Shown: positions 43,995-51,817 of the stretch, in pieces
Layout: every line of letters begins with the position of its first letter
Position numbering within the stretch: position 1 is the first letter of the stretch
NCBI RefSeq assembly: GCF_026153205.1
Contig: NZ_JAPFBW010000021.1
Span: forward strand, 1-64,000
DNA length: 64,000 nt
Direction of reading: 5' to 3'
Origin: Aquabacterium sp. A7-Y
GTDB lineage: Bacteria > Pseudomonadota > Gammaproteobacteria > Burkholderiales > Burkholderiaceae_C
The notes under the pieces: generated by a model
Databases searched by the model: none
Told to the model about the DNA's origin: nothing
The model's input: the letters and a program-made list of their open reading frames with translations, nothing else
Made by a program: the position numbers and the translations under genes

Positions 43995-44900
43995 ATGAGC
44001 ATCACTCTCGCCGGTCAGTTGGTGGTGGCGATCTCCTCGCGCGCGCTGTTCGACTTCGAGGAAGAGAACCAGCTTTTCGAGGCCACCGACGACCACGCCT
44101 ACATGCAGCTGCAGATGCAGCGACTGGAGGTGCCCGCCAAGCCGGGCGTCGCCTTTTCGCTGGTGCACAAGCTGCTCGCCTTCAACCGCGAAACCGCCGA
44201 CGGCAAGCCGCGCGTGGAAGTGGTGATCCTGTCCCGCAACGACCCCTATTCGGGACTGCGCGTGTTCCGCTCGGCGCAGCACTACGGCCTGCCGATCCAG
44301 CGCGGCGTCTTCACGCGCGGGCAGTCGCCCTACCGCTACCTGCGGCCGCTCAACGCCAACCTGTTCCTGTCGGCCAACGACCTGGACGTGCGCTCGGCGC
44401 TGGAAGTCGGCTTTCCCGCCGCGCGGGTCTATCCGCATTCCGCACGAGCCTCCGACGCCCACCCGCACGAGGTGCGCATTGCCTTCGACGGCGACGCGGT
44501 GCTGTTCTCCGACGAGGCCGAGCAGGTGTTCCAGTCCGGCGGGCTGGACGCCTTCCAGCAGCACGAGACCAGCCGGGTCGACAACCCGCTGCCGGCGGGG
44601 CCCTTCAAGCCCTTGCTCGAAGCCCTGCACCGCCTGCAGCACAGCGGCAGCCCGCTGATGCGCATCCGCACGGCGCTGGTCACGGCGCGCAGCGCACCGG
44701 CCCACGAACGGGCCATCCGCACGCTGATGAATTGGAAGATCGAGGTCGACGAAGCGCTGTTCCTCGGCGGTCTGCCCAAGGGGGAGTTCCTGCGCGAGTT
44801 CGAGCCCGACTTCTTTTTCGACGACCAGATGCGCCATATCGAAAACGCCGCCGCCCATGTGCCGGCCGGTCACGTCGCCGCCGGCGTCAGCAACCCCTGA
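43995..44900 (+). CDS. Cytosolic 5'-nucleotidase (cN-I-like)
   Basis: A 301-residue member of the 5'-nucleotidase family PF06189, related to animal cytosolic 5'-nucleotidase I. Characteristic segments are VAISSRALFDFEEENQLFE near the start, KPGVAFSLVHKLLAFN, VEVVILSRNDPYSGLRVF, NANLFLSANDLDVRSAL, the Asp pair in RIAFDGDAVLFSDEAEQVF (HAD-like phosphatase core), and FLGGLPKGEFLREFEPDFFFDDQ. It would dephosphorylate nucleoside 5'-monophosphates in the cytoplasm. The ATG at 43995 overlaps the stop of a possible 33-codon leader frame. An open frame extending to 43812 lacks family similarity. Convergent with a small membrane protein gene, 2 bp apart. Confidence 0.87.
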   Translation: MSITLAGQLVVAISSRALFDFEEENQLFEATDDHAYMQLQMQRLEVPAKPGVAFSLVHKLLAFNRETADGKPRVEVVILSRNDPYSGLRVFRSAQHYGLPIQRGVFTRGQSPYRYLRPLNANLFLSANDLDVRSALEVGFPAARVYPHSARASDAHPHEVRIAFDGDAVLFSDEAEQVFQSGGLDAFQQHETSRVDNPLPAGPFKPLLEALHRLQHSGSPLMRIRTALVTARSAPAHERAIRTLMNWKIEVDEALFLGGLPKGEFLREFEPDFFFDDQMRHIENAAAHVPAGHVAAGVSNP

Positions 44901-44902
44901 GC

Positions 44903-45412
44903 TCAACACCGGCGTGCCCCTCCCGGCTCAGCGACCGGCAGGCGGTCGACGTGCAGCGGGGTCGCGGCAGACACCCCCAGGCGGGCGCGCAGCTGCTGCT
45001 CCACATCCGCCTGCAGACGCCGCTGCCGGCTCGTCGCTTCGTCCGCGGCCAGGGCATGGCGCAAGGTCGCGAACAGGCAGGACAAGGACAGCGACAAAAA
45101 CAGCGCCGGCTGCAACACGGCCGGTTGCAGCAAGGGCATGCCGGCCGGGCCGGGCTGCCACAGGGCACTGTCCCATGTCGCGCAGGCCACCAGCACCCAG
45201 AACATCAGCAGCGGCGTGAGGCGCAGCAGGTCCCAGAGCCATTTCAGCACCGCAGCCGCGAACTGCGAACCGCGCAGCAGCAACACGCGTGAACGCGTCT
45301 CCAGGCGCCGGCGTGCGCCCTCGTACATGGCCAGGTACTGCTCCCAGGGAACCTGGCGGGCCTCGCCACCCCCGATGTGAACTCGAACGTCCAGTTGCTT
45401 GATGCTCGGCAT
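44903..45412 (-). CDS. Hypothetical membrane protein
   Basis: A 169-residue protein starting MPSIKQLDVRVHIGGGEARQVPW. The start at 45412 was chosen because it is the last ATG before a well-conserved-looking soluble N-terminal part. Two hydrophobic segments, LLMFWVLVACATWDSALW and LQPALFLSLSLSCLFATL (about residues 75-120), suggest two membrane spans. The C-terminal part EATSRQRRLQADVEQQLRARLG is a basic helix. The first 30 residues look like a short strand-rich segment sometimes found before coiled regions. No family recognised. It is divergent from the BetR-type regulator gene, sharing a 176-bp repeat-rich control region. Confidence 0.6.
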   Translation of the reverse strand: MPSIKQLDVRVHIGGGEARQVPWEQYLAMYEGARRRLETRSRVLLLRGSQFAAAVLKWLWDLLRLTPLLMFWVLVACATWDSALWQPGPAGMPLLQPAVLQPALFLSLSLSCLFATLRHALAADEATSRQRRLQADVEQQLRARLGVSAATPLHVDRLPVAEPGGARRC

Positions 45413-45521
45413 GTCTGCCTCTTCTCCCTGGGCCCGGCGAGCCGCTTCCACTCCGCCGCGAACCGCGCGAATTTTGCGCACCTTGAAAAACCAGCCACCG
45501 CGTATGTGCAACTGCATGTTT

Positions 45522-45559
45522 GCCAAGCGCACAAAACGCGCACAAAACGCGCGCTTGGC
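45522..45559. repeat. Tandem 11-bp repeats enclosed by an inverted repeat
   Basis: GCCAAGCGC (45522-45530) and GCGCTTGGC (45551-45559) are perfect inverted repeats. Between them lie two head-to-tail copies of ACAAAACGCGC (45531-45541 and 45542-45552), a period of one helical turn. The array stands in the intergenic region between a membrane protein gene and the BetR-type regulator gene, 30 bp before the regulator ATG. It looks like a binding site array, possibly for autoregulation. Confidence 0.6.
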
Positions 45560-45567
45560 GAGAATAA

Positions 45568-45583
45568 TCCCCGAGAACGGGGA
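45568..45583 (+). promoter_or_regulatory. Hairpin sequestering the regulator's Shine-Dalgarno site
   Basis: TCCCCG, loop AGAA, CGGGGA forms a 6-bp stem whose 3' arm contains the only plausible ribosome binding site (GGGGA, 45579-45583) of the BetR-type gene, 5 bp before the ATG at 45589. Folding would limit translation of the regulator. Overlapping AATAAT at 45563-45568 resembles a -10, but it would put the start inside the hairpin. Confidence 0.4.
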
Positions 45584-45588
45584 CATGC

Positions 45589-46467
45589 ATGGACACATCA
45601 GACGAGGGACCAGCGGCTCGCACGGCCGGAGAGCTCCACGACGAGGCACGCGAAGTCGGCCGCCTGGTGGCCGCGCTGCTGAGTCGCCACGGCGTGCCCG
45701 AGCGCTCGCACGCCAGCCGCGTCGCAGAGGTGCTGGGCCTGAATGACGCGACCGCGCGCAAGAAACTCAGGGGCGCGGTCGGATGGCGCCTGCTGGAGGT
45801 GCAGACGCTCGCCGCGCATTTCGATGAAGGCCTGCACACGGTCTTCGCCGAAGCGGTCCGTCCGCCCGTCCCGGCGGCGCCGGCCGCGGCACCTGCGACC
45901 TTCCTGCTGGGCGGCCGTCAGCTGGCCTGCATGGCGCGCATCGGTGCGCCGCTGGGCTACCGCGCGGCCGCCGCGATCGCCGCGGTCCAGACCCACACGG
46001 GTTGGTGGCTGGGTGTGCCGCGCGAGCTGCCCGACGGTCCCCGCCATGCGGTGCTGCAGGTCGAACTCGCGCCCACCGAGGCCGAGACCCAGCCGCGCAT
46101 CGCGGTGCTCGACGACGACGCGCTGCTGGCCGACACGGTGGCCGACTTTTTCCTCGCGGCCGGCTATGCCTGCGAGGCTTTCTACACCTCGCGAGCACTG
46201 GTGCAGGCGTGCAGCGAGAGGCGTTACGACGGCTTCGTGGTCGACTGGCTGCTGGGCGGCGGCGAGACCGCGCAGCAGGTCTGCCGCGAGATCCGCCAGG
46301 CCCACCCGACGGCCCCGCTGCTGTTGTTGACCGGGCAGTTGCGCGACGGCACCGCGAACGAAAGCGAACTCGCGGCGACCATGCGCCAGCATGACGTGCT
46401 GCTGTTCGAGAAACCGGTCTACCCGCGGGTGCTGGCCGCGGCCATCGACAACCGCCTGAGGATGTGA
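45589..46467 (+). CDS. BetR-type DNA-binding response regulator
   Basis: A 292-residue regulator with reversed domain order. The N-terminal part (residues about 20-95: EVGRLVAALLSRHGVPERSHASRVAEVLGLNDATARKKLRG, in part) is a helix-turn-helix of BetR type. A variable linker follows. The C-terminal receiver (about 173-290) has the acidic pocket AVLDDDALLAD, the phospho-acceptor Asp in DGFVVDWLLGGG, Thr in LLLTGQ and Lys in LFEKPVYP. Most regulators have the receiver first. It is convergent with a hybrid histidine kinase gene 65 bp away, which is the likely partner. Its own upstream region carries the tandem repeats and a hairpin. Targets are unknown. Confidence 0.8.
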   Translation: MDTSDEGPAARTAGELHDEAREVGRLVAALLSRHGVPERSHASRVAEVLGLNDATARKKLRGAVGWRLLEVQTLAAHFDEGLHTVFAEAVRPPVPAAPAAAPATFLLGGRQLACMARIGAPLGYRAAAAIAAVQTHTGWWLGVPRELPDGPRHAVLQVELAPTEAETQPRIAVLDDDALLADTVADFFLAAGYACEAFYTSRALVQACSERRYDGFVVDWLLGGGETAQQVCREIRQAHPTAPLLLLTGQLRDGTANESELAATMRQHDVLLFEKPVYPRVLAAAIDNRLRM

Positions 46468-46532
46468 GACCGCGCCCCTCGTGCGACCAGTCCGTGGGCC
46501 GGGCCCCGCGGGGTCGCCGGCCGGCTCGCCGG

Positions 46533-48374
46533 TCAGCTCGTCGGCGGGCCGCCCACATGGAGCCGGTCGCGCACCGCGTCCAGCAGCGCGCTGCGCACGA
46601 TGGGTTTCTGCAGGCAGGCGTCGAAGCGCTCGGCACCGGCACGTGAGCGGTCCACGGCACCCGCGCTCATCGCCAGCAACAGGGTGTGGCGGTTGGCCGG
46701 CGCATCGCGCAAGGCCTGGGCCACCTGGTAGCCATCGGGCAGCGGCATCTGCAGGTCCAGCAGGATCAGGTCGAAGGGCTGCTCCCGCAACAGCGCCATC
46801 GCCCGGGCACCGCCCTCGGCCCCGACGCATTCGGCGCAGCCCAGCGCCAGCAGCAGCTCGGTCAGCGCCAAGCGGACCTGCGGCGCGTCGTCCACCACCA
46901 GCGCCCGACCCAGCCCCAGCAGGCGCTCCCCGCCGGTCGGTGCGGCGCAGGCGGCCGTCCCGGCCTCGGCCACCCGCGCCGGCAGCACGACACGGAAACG
47001 GCTGCCGCGGCCAGGCTGGCTCTGCACCTCGATGCGCCCGCCCAGCAGGTCGACCAGGCGGTGCACCACCGCCAGCCCGATGCCCGAGCCCTCGATGCTG
47101 GCCTCGTCCTTGCCGCGCAGGCGCACGAAGGGCAGGAAGATCTCGGACGTCTTGTCCGGCGGGATGCCGCGCCCGCTGTCCTCGACCAGGATGGCGTAGA
47201 GACCGCTCGGCAGCTGGGTCCGATCCAGCCGCAGGTGCACGTGGCCGCTGGCGGTGTACTTGATCGCGTTGCTGAGCAGGTTGGCGAGGATCTGCCGAAT
47301 CCGCGCGCCGTCGTCGATCAGCCACAACGGGCCCTCGCCGGCATCGACATCCAGGACCAGCCCTTTGTCGGCCGCCATGGTGGTGAAGGGCTCGGCCGCT
47401 TCGCGCACCAGGGCCGCCGCATCGAAGCGACCGGGGTGCAGCGCGATGGGCCCCGACTCGAGCCGGGCGAAATCGGTCAGGTCGCGCATCTGCGCTTCCA
47501 GCTGTGCGGCGGAGGCCCGCATGCGCTGCAGCGGCCGCCCGAGCTCGGGCAGGCTCGCGGCGTGCAGTTCGAACAGGTCGACCGAGGCCAGCAGGGTCTG
47601 CAGCGGCGTGCGGATCTCGTGCGAGATCATGCCCAGGAAAGCCTCCTTGGCCTGGTTGGCCGAGGCCACCGCCGCCATCGCCATGCGCTCGGCTTCCAGC
47701 AACCCTTCCAGCCGGCGCACCATCTCGCGGGCGCGCAGCCGGTTGCCATAGACGAAGGCCGCCCACAGGAACAGCACGGCCATCAGCGCCAGGGTCTGCC
47801 AGAAGCGTGCCGCCTGGTGCTGGGCGAAGCGGGCGGCGGTGCGGTCGCGGTAGGCCATCTCCTCGGCGCGCACCGCATTGGACAGCCGCGAGGCGGTCCG
47901 CACCGCCTCCTGCAGTTGCAGCAGCAGCGCCTCCCGCGCCGCCTGGCCGTTTCGGGCAGCGGAGAGCCGGTGCTCGAGTTCGGCCATGAAACGGCCCAGG
48001 ACATCGACGCTGGGCCGGTAGTCCTCCACGCCCTCGAAGTAGTGCTGCAACTCGGCCGAGCCACTCAGCAGCCGGAACTTGGAGTGCAGCACGTCGGCGC
48101 GCCGCCGCACCTCACGCTCGGCGTCGGCCCCGCCTGCCTGTTGCTGCTGCAGCAGGGCCAGCGCGAGTGACTGCAGGGCCAGCTGATACTGCGCGGCAGT
48201 CCAGTAGAGCCCTTCGTGCGGCCCGCTCCACTCGGGCTGCTGCCGGTCCTTGAGGAACCAGTGCCAGGCCAGCGCGACGACGGCGGCGCCGATCAGGCCG
48301 CAGGCCAGCACGAAGGGCAGCCAGGTGCGCCACAGCGACCAGGCGCGCGCCAGTCGGGAGGCGCCACGCCTCAT
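46533..48374 (-). CDS. Hybrid sensor histidine kinase
   Basis: A 613-residue inner-membrane sensor. Span 1 (LPFVLACGLIGAAVVALAWHWF, about 19-40), a helical periplasmic domain of about 150 residues, span 2 (TLALMAVLFLWAAFVYG, 194-210), a helical linker, then HisKA with phospho-His 252 in MISHEIRTPLQTL. The HATPase has N box NLLSNAIKYT, DSGRGIPPDK, and GSGIGLAVVHRLVDLLGG. The C-terminal receiver domain (from about residue 487) has phospho-Asp in LILLDLQMPLPDG and Lys in CLQKPIV. The gene starts inside the stop of the upstream molybdopterin-fold protein gene (ATGA), so the two are cotranslated. Convergent with the BetR-type regulator. Confidence 0.9.
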   Translation of the reverse strand: MRRGASRLARAWSLWRTWLPFVLACGLIGAAVVALAWHWFLKDRQQPEWSGPHEGLYWTAAQYQLALQSLALALLQQQQAGGADAEREVRRRADVLHSKFRLLSGSAELQHYFEGVEDYRPSVDVLGRFMAELEHRLSAARNGQAAREALLLQLQEAVRTASRLSNAVRAEEMAYRDRTAARFAQHQAARFWQTLALMAVLFLWAAFVYGNRLRAREMVRRLEGLLEAERMAMAAVASANQAKEAFLGMISHEIRTPLQTLLASVDLFELHAASLPELGRPLQRMRASAAQLEAQMRDLTDFARLESGPIALHPGRFDAAALVREAAEPFTTMAADKGLVLDVDAGEGPLWLIDDGARIRQILANLLSNAIKYTASGHVHLRLDRTQLPSGLYAILVEDSGRGIPPDKTSEIFLPFVRLRGKDEASIEGSGIGLAVVHRLVDLLGGRIEVQSQPGRGSRFRVVLPARVAEAGTAACAAPTGGERLLGLGRALVVDDAPQVRLALTELLLALGCAECVGAEGGARAMALLREQPFDLILLDLQMPLPDGYQVAQALRDAPANRHTLLLAMSAGAVDRSRAGAERFDACLQKPIVRSALLDAVRDRLHVGGPPTS

Positions 48375-48880
48375 GCCACCTCGATCGCGTCGACCTGCCA
48401 GATGAACTTGGCCACCGTCGCCGGGGTGTCCAGTTCGCGCGGGTACTCGTCGCGCGGATAGACCAGCCAGAGCGGGCCGAAATCGCGCGAGGACAGGCGC
48501 TTGCCGTCCATGCTGTGCGCGAGGATCACGCCCCAGCGCTCGGCGTCGGAGGCCGGCACGCTCACTTCGTAGTCGTCCACCGCGCGGCAGCGCAAGGTGC
48601 TGCCGGTGCCGCCCACGAGCTGCAGCAGGTGGCTGAGCAGCGGTCCCTCGAAGCGGGCCGGCGGAGTCCAGCTGGTGCCGGTGCGGATGGTGCGCCGGGG
48701 CATCGCGAGCAGCGCCGCCTCGGAGATCTCGTACACCTTGCGCCCGCTGTCGGTGTAGCGGGTGATGCGGCCCGAGAAGGTCAGCATGGGTCGCTCGCCG
48801 GCCGGCGTCGCGGCCGGCAACAGCGATGGCACCAGCGCGCCCAGCAGCGCGACACAGGCCCTGCGTCGATGGGTTGTCAT
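48371..48880 (-). CDS. Exported molybdopterin-binding-fold protein (SUOX-like)
   Basis: A 169-residue protein with an export signal that has an Arg-rich start (THRRRACVALLGALVPSLL) resembling a Tat signal. The mature part matches the oxidoreductase molybdopterin-binding fold: TGTSWTPPARFEGPLLSHLLQLVG, a strand-rich AVDDYEVSVPASD, and PLWLVYPRDEYPRELDTP. The single Cys (STLRCRAVDDY) is not in a convincing position for the cofactor-ligating Cys of sulfite oxidases, so it may be a binding protein rather than an enzyme. It is translationally coupled to the hybrid kinase, which suggests it serves as a periplasmic sensor subunit. That role is inference. Confidence 0.72.
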   Translation of the reverse strand: MTTHRRRACVALLGALVPSLLPAATPAGERPMLTFSGRITRYTDSGRKVYEISEAALLAMPRRTIRTGTSWTPPARFEGPLLSHLLQLVGGTGSTLRCRAVDDYEVSVPASDAERWGVILAHSMDGKRLSSRDFGPLWLVYPRDEYPRELDTPATVAKFIWQVDAIEVA

Positions 48881-48917
48881 GATCGCCCTCCCTGCGGTTC
48901 TGCCGGCACCGGCCGGC

Positions 48918-49646
48918 TCACCGCATCCAGCGCGAGCGCCCCCCGTCCAAGGGCACCACGCTGCCGTTGACATAGCTCGCGTCGAGCGCCAGCCAGGTCA
49001 CCACCTGGCCCAGCTCCTCGAAGCTGCCGGTCCGGCCGAGCGGAATGGTCTGCTGTACTTCTCGGATGCGCTCGGCCTCCAGGTGATTGTCGGCTGGCCA
49101 GGGCAAGGCCCCGGGAGCGACCACGTTGCAGCGCGTGGCCGGCGCCAGCTCGACGCTCAGGGTCAGGATCAGCGACTCCAGGGCCGCCTTGCTCACGTGG
49201 TACCACAGGTGACCGCGGTGCGGCACGTGCACATGGATGTCGGTGACGCCCACCAGCGCCCGCAGGCCGCCGCGCAGCCGCTCGATCAGGGTGGCGTGGC
49301 TGAGCAGGTGCACCTGCAGGTCGGCGTCGCGCACCGCGTGGTCGTGCAGATCGCTGGGCCGGTAGAGCGAGGCGTTGCACACCAGCACCGAGATCGAGGC
49401 GTCCGGCTGCGGCAGCGCCGGCAGGGCCGGCAGCTCGCGGGCCGTGAAGTCGGCCGCCCAGGCGAGCGCCGAACCGGGACGCGAGGCGTTGAGCAGATCG
49501 ACCAGCCGGGCCGCATCCGGCGCCGAGCCGGCCCGGCTGTGGTGCACGATCACGCCCAGCCCGCGCCGGTGGAGTTCCTTGCAGATGGCTTCGCCTCCGC
49601 GGCGTGGCGCCCCGGTCACGAGCGCCCACTGTGCTGCCCTTGTCAT
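48918..49646 (-). CDS. Short-chain dehydrogenase with pteridine reductase signature (FolM-like)
   Basis: A 242-residue SDR. The cofactor loop VTGAPRRGGEAI fits the TGX3RXG motif typical of pteridine reductases (PTR1 and FolM), which differs from the usual TGxxxGxG. The catalytic YHVSK is at about residue 150, preceded by the unusual VTDIHVHVPHRGHLW. NADPH preference is expected from the Arg. FolM reduces dihydromonapterin to tetrahydromonapterin, the cofactor of bacterial phenylalanine hydroxylase, and phhA and phhB lie 1-2 kb upstream on the same strand. A 111-bp gap separates it from the next SDR gene. PTR1-type folate or biopterin activity is an alternative. Confidence 0.78.
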   Translation of the reverse strand: MTRAAQWALVTGAPRRGGEAICKELHRRGLGVIVHHSRAGSAPDAARLVDLLNASRPGSALAWAADFTARELPALPALPQPDASISVLVCNASLYRPSDLHDHAVRDADLQVHLLSHATLIERLRGGLRALVGVTDIHVHVPHRGHLWYHVSKAALESLILTLSVELAPATRCNVVAPGALPWPADNHLEAERIREVQQTIPLGRTGSFEELGQVVTWLALDASYVNGSVVPLDGGRSRWMR

Positions 49647-49757
49647 GCCGAAATCAAAGTCTGTGCCAGAGCCGGGCTGGCGATAAACGGTCCGAAGCCG
49701 ACCGGCTGCGGATGATTATCCCCGGCTCGGCCAAGCGCGTCCCGGCCGGCCCGCGAA

Positions 49758-50465
49758 TCAGCTCAGGCCCGACACCGGCAGCGCCGCACCGTGCACCGCG
49801 CGTGCGGCGGGCGACGCGAGGAAAACGATGACCTCGGCGAGGTCGGCCGGCGCCACCCAGCGGCCCGGGTCGGCATCCGGCATCGCGGCGCGGTTGTCCG
49901 GCGTGTCGATGATGGTGGGCAGCACGCAGTTGACGTTGATGCCCTGCTCGCGCAGTTCGGCCGCCATGGACTCGGTGAGGCGGATCACTGCGCTCTTGGA
50001 CGCACAGTAGGCGCCCATCTGCGCCATGCCGCGCTGCGCCGCGCCAGCCGCCACATTGACAATGCGACCCTGTCCGGCCTTTTGCATCCAGGGCACCGCA
50101 GCGGCCACCGCGTGCAGCACGGTGCGGGCATTGATGTCCATCAGGAAGTCCCAGGTGCGAGCCGAGGTTTCGTGCACCGCCTCGCCCATGCGGAAGCCGC
50201 CGGCCAGGTTGCAGAGCACGTCGATGCGGCCATGACGCTCGTGCGCGCTGCGCAAGGCGCTCTCCACCTGGGCGGCGTCGAGCAGGTCGGCCGCGACGAA
50301 CAGGCGTCGCGGCGTCTCCCCGCCGTAGACCTGCTGCAGCGCGGCGCGCTCGCGGTCCAGCAGCACCAGCTGGGCCCCGCGGGCGTCGAAGGCCGCAGCC
50401 ACCGCACGTCCGAGATGGCCGGCCGCGCCGGTGACGACCACGGTCTGTTCACGCAGATCACTCAC
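49758..50465 (-). CDS. Short-chain dehydrogenase/reductase coupled to phhA
   Basis: A 235-residue classical SDR: VVVTGAAGHLGRAVAAAF cofactor loop, NLAGGF, catalytic Ser in NVAAGAAQRG, YCASKSAV (Tyr-xxx-Lys), and NCVLPTIIDTPDNRAAMPDA. The C-terminal HGAALPVSGLS is a common SDR ending. The start is a GTG at 50465, one bp after the phhA stop, which fits translational coupling; an ATG at 50522 would overlap phhA and add residues not matching the family. Possible role: quinonoid dihydropteridine reductase that recycles the PhhA cofactor, or an unrelated ketone reductase. The context supports the first, but sequence does not prove it. Confidence 0.78.
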   Translation of the reverse strand: MSDLREQTVVVTGAAGHLGRAVAAAFDARGAQLVLLDRERAALQQVYGGETPRRLFVAADLLDAAQVESALRSAHERHGRIDVLCNLAGGFRMGEAVHETSARTWDFLMDINARTVLHAVAAAVPWMQKAGQGRIVNVAAGAAQRGMAQMGAYCASKSAVIRLTESMAAELREQGINVNCVLPTIIDTPDNRAAMPDADPGRWVAPADLAEVIVFLASPAARAVHGAALPVSGLS

Positions 50466-50466
50466 T

Positions 50467-51348
50467 TCACATCCCCTGGCGCTTGGCGCGGTGGTAGGTG
50501 CCGGTGCCCCGGCCGATGACACGGTCGCCCGGCAGCACGTCGCCGGGCTCCAGCTCGCTCGCCTGTTTCACGCGCTCGTAGAGCGGCGCGAAGTCGATGT
50601 GCGCCAGCTCCAGCAGCTGGTCCAGGTGGTCGAGCACGAAGTAGGTCTCCTGGAAGTCGTCGATGCGGTAGCGGGTGCGCATCACCCGCTCCAGGTCGAA
50701 GCCCAGGCGGTTGGGCGAGGCATCGTCGAGGCAGAACACGCTCTCGGTGAAGGACGAGGCGATCCCGGCGCCGTAGAGCCGCAGCCCATCGCGCTGCTGC
50801 ACCAGGCCGAATTCCACCGTGTACCAGTAGACGCGCGCCAGCTGCGGCAGCACGCCCAGCTGCCGGGCCCGCAGGCCGCCGACGCCGTAGGCCTGGATGT
50901 AGTCGGCCATCACCGGGTTCACCAGCATCGGCACGTGGCCGAACACGTCGTGGAACACATCCGGCTCTTCGAGGTAGTCGAGCTGCCCGGGCTTGCGGAT
51001 GAACTGGCCGGCCGGGAAGCGGCGGTTCGCGAGGTGCTCGAAAAACACCTCGTCGGGCACCAGACCGGGCACCGCGACGATCTGCCAGCCGGTGCGTTTC
51101 ATCAGCACCTCGCTCAAGCGGCGGAAGTCGGGGATCCGGTCGGCGTCGAGGGTCAGGTCGCTCATGCCCCGGACGAATTCGTCGCAGGCCCGCCCCGGCA
51201 ACAGCTTGCACTGGCGCTCGAACAAGGTTTTCCAGACGCCGTGCTCGGCCTCGCTGTACTGCTCCCAGCCCTGGTCGATGGTCCAGTCGGCGCGCGCCGG
51301 ACGGCCGGCCTCGCCGGCCGCGGCGCCGTGTTTCTCCGCGACCTTCAT
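50467..51348 (-). CDS. phhA: Phenylalanine 4-monooxygenase
   Basis: Non-haem iron, pterin-dependent hydroxylase that converts phenylalanine to tyrosine, 293 residues. The iron ligands are in [16 protein letters not shown] (two His) with the third Glu in [11 protein letters not shown], and the pterin site is around [26 protein letters not shown] (in part). C-terminal [13 protein letters not shown] and [13 protein letters not shown] are typical of the bacterial enzyme, which lacks the regulatory ACT domain of the mammalian one. It overlaps phhB by 4 bp and is followed immediately by an SDR gene. No PhhR-type regulator is encoded near it. Confidence 0.96.
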   Translation of the reverse strand: MKVAEKHGAAAGEAGRPARADWTIDQGWEQYSEAEHGVWKTLFERQCKLLPGRACDEFVRGMSDLTLDADRIPDFRRLSEVLMKRTGWQIVAVPGLVPDEVFFEHLANRRFPAGQFIRKPGQLDYLEEPDVFHDVFGHVPMLVNPVMADYIQAYGVGGLRARQLGVLPQLARVYWYTVEFGLVQQRDGLRLYGAGIASSFTESVFCLDDASPNRLGFDLERVMRTRYRIDDFQETYFVLDHLDQLLELAHIDFAPLYERVKQASELEPGDVLPGDRVIGRGTGTYHRAKRQGM

Positions 51349-51665
51349 GAAGCCCCCGGCCCGCCGAAGCGCGCGAAGGCCTCGTCGGCCTTCAGCGCCA
51401 GCTCGATATCGCGCGCCGAGAGGCCGTCGACGTCGTGGGTGGTGAGCGTGATCTCGACCCGGTTGTAGACGTTGAACCACTCCGGATGGTGGTTGCGCTG
51501 CTCGGCCAGCAGCGCCAGGTGCGTCATGAAGGCGAAGGCATGGCTGAAGTCGGCGAACTTGAAAGTGCGCCGGATCGCGCCGCGCTGCTCGTCGAGCTGC
51601 CAGTGCGGCAGCCGCTGCAGTTCCTGGCGCGCGGCATCGGGGCTCAGGCGTTCGAGGGTGGGCAT
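51345..51665 (-). CDS. phhB: Pterin-4a-carbinolamine dehydratase
   Basis: Dehydrates the 4a-hydroxypterin produced by PhhA so that the cofactor can be recycled. The 106-residue product has the active-site motif [21 protein letters not shown] (split) with the two catalytic His and the PEW segment, within [17 protein letters not shown]. The start at 51665 follows GGAGA at a normal distance. It is the first gene of phhB-phhA-SDR. The upstream 152 bp carry four CACAC/GTGTG elements but no consensus promoter I trust. Confidence 0.95.
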   Translation of the reverse strand: MPTLERLSPDAARQELQRLPHWQLDEQRGAIRRTFKFADFSHAFAFMTHLALLAEQRNHHPEWFNVYNRVEITLTTHDVDGLSARDIELALKADEAFARFGGPGAS

Positions 51666-51736
51666 GTCGGTCTCCTTGTCGGGCCGCTCCCGGCGACCCC
51701 TTGGCAACCAGAACTTTATGCGGTGGCACGCACAAT

Positions 51737-51773
51737 GTGTGATCGTTGCGGCACACGACACACTCGCCGTGTG
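51737..51773. promoter_or_regulatory. Cluster of CACAC/GTGTG half-sites upstream of phhBA
   Basis: GTGTG (51737-51741), CACAC (51752-51756), CACAC (51759-51763) and GTGTG (51769-51773) form two nested inverted pairs about 72 bp before the phhB start. They may be an operator for a regulator encoded elsewhere. Chance clustering is possible. No TyrR/PhhR box (TGTAAA-N6-TTTACA) is seen. Confidence 0.3.
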
Positions 51774-51817
51774 CAGAATTCGTGCACGCGCGCGAGAAGA
51801 GATGCAGGATTCGGGCC

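Noticed and set aside
51724-51749. Sigma54-like TGGCACG with TTGC downstream
   Set aside because: The spacing between the two blocks is 15 bp rather than the required 4-5 bp.
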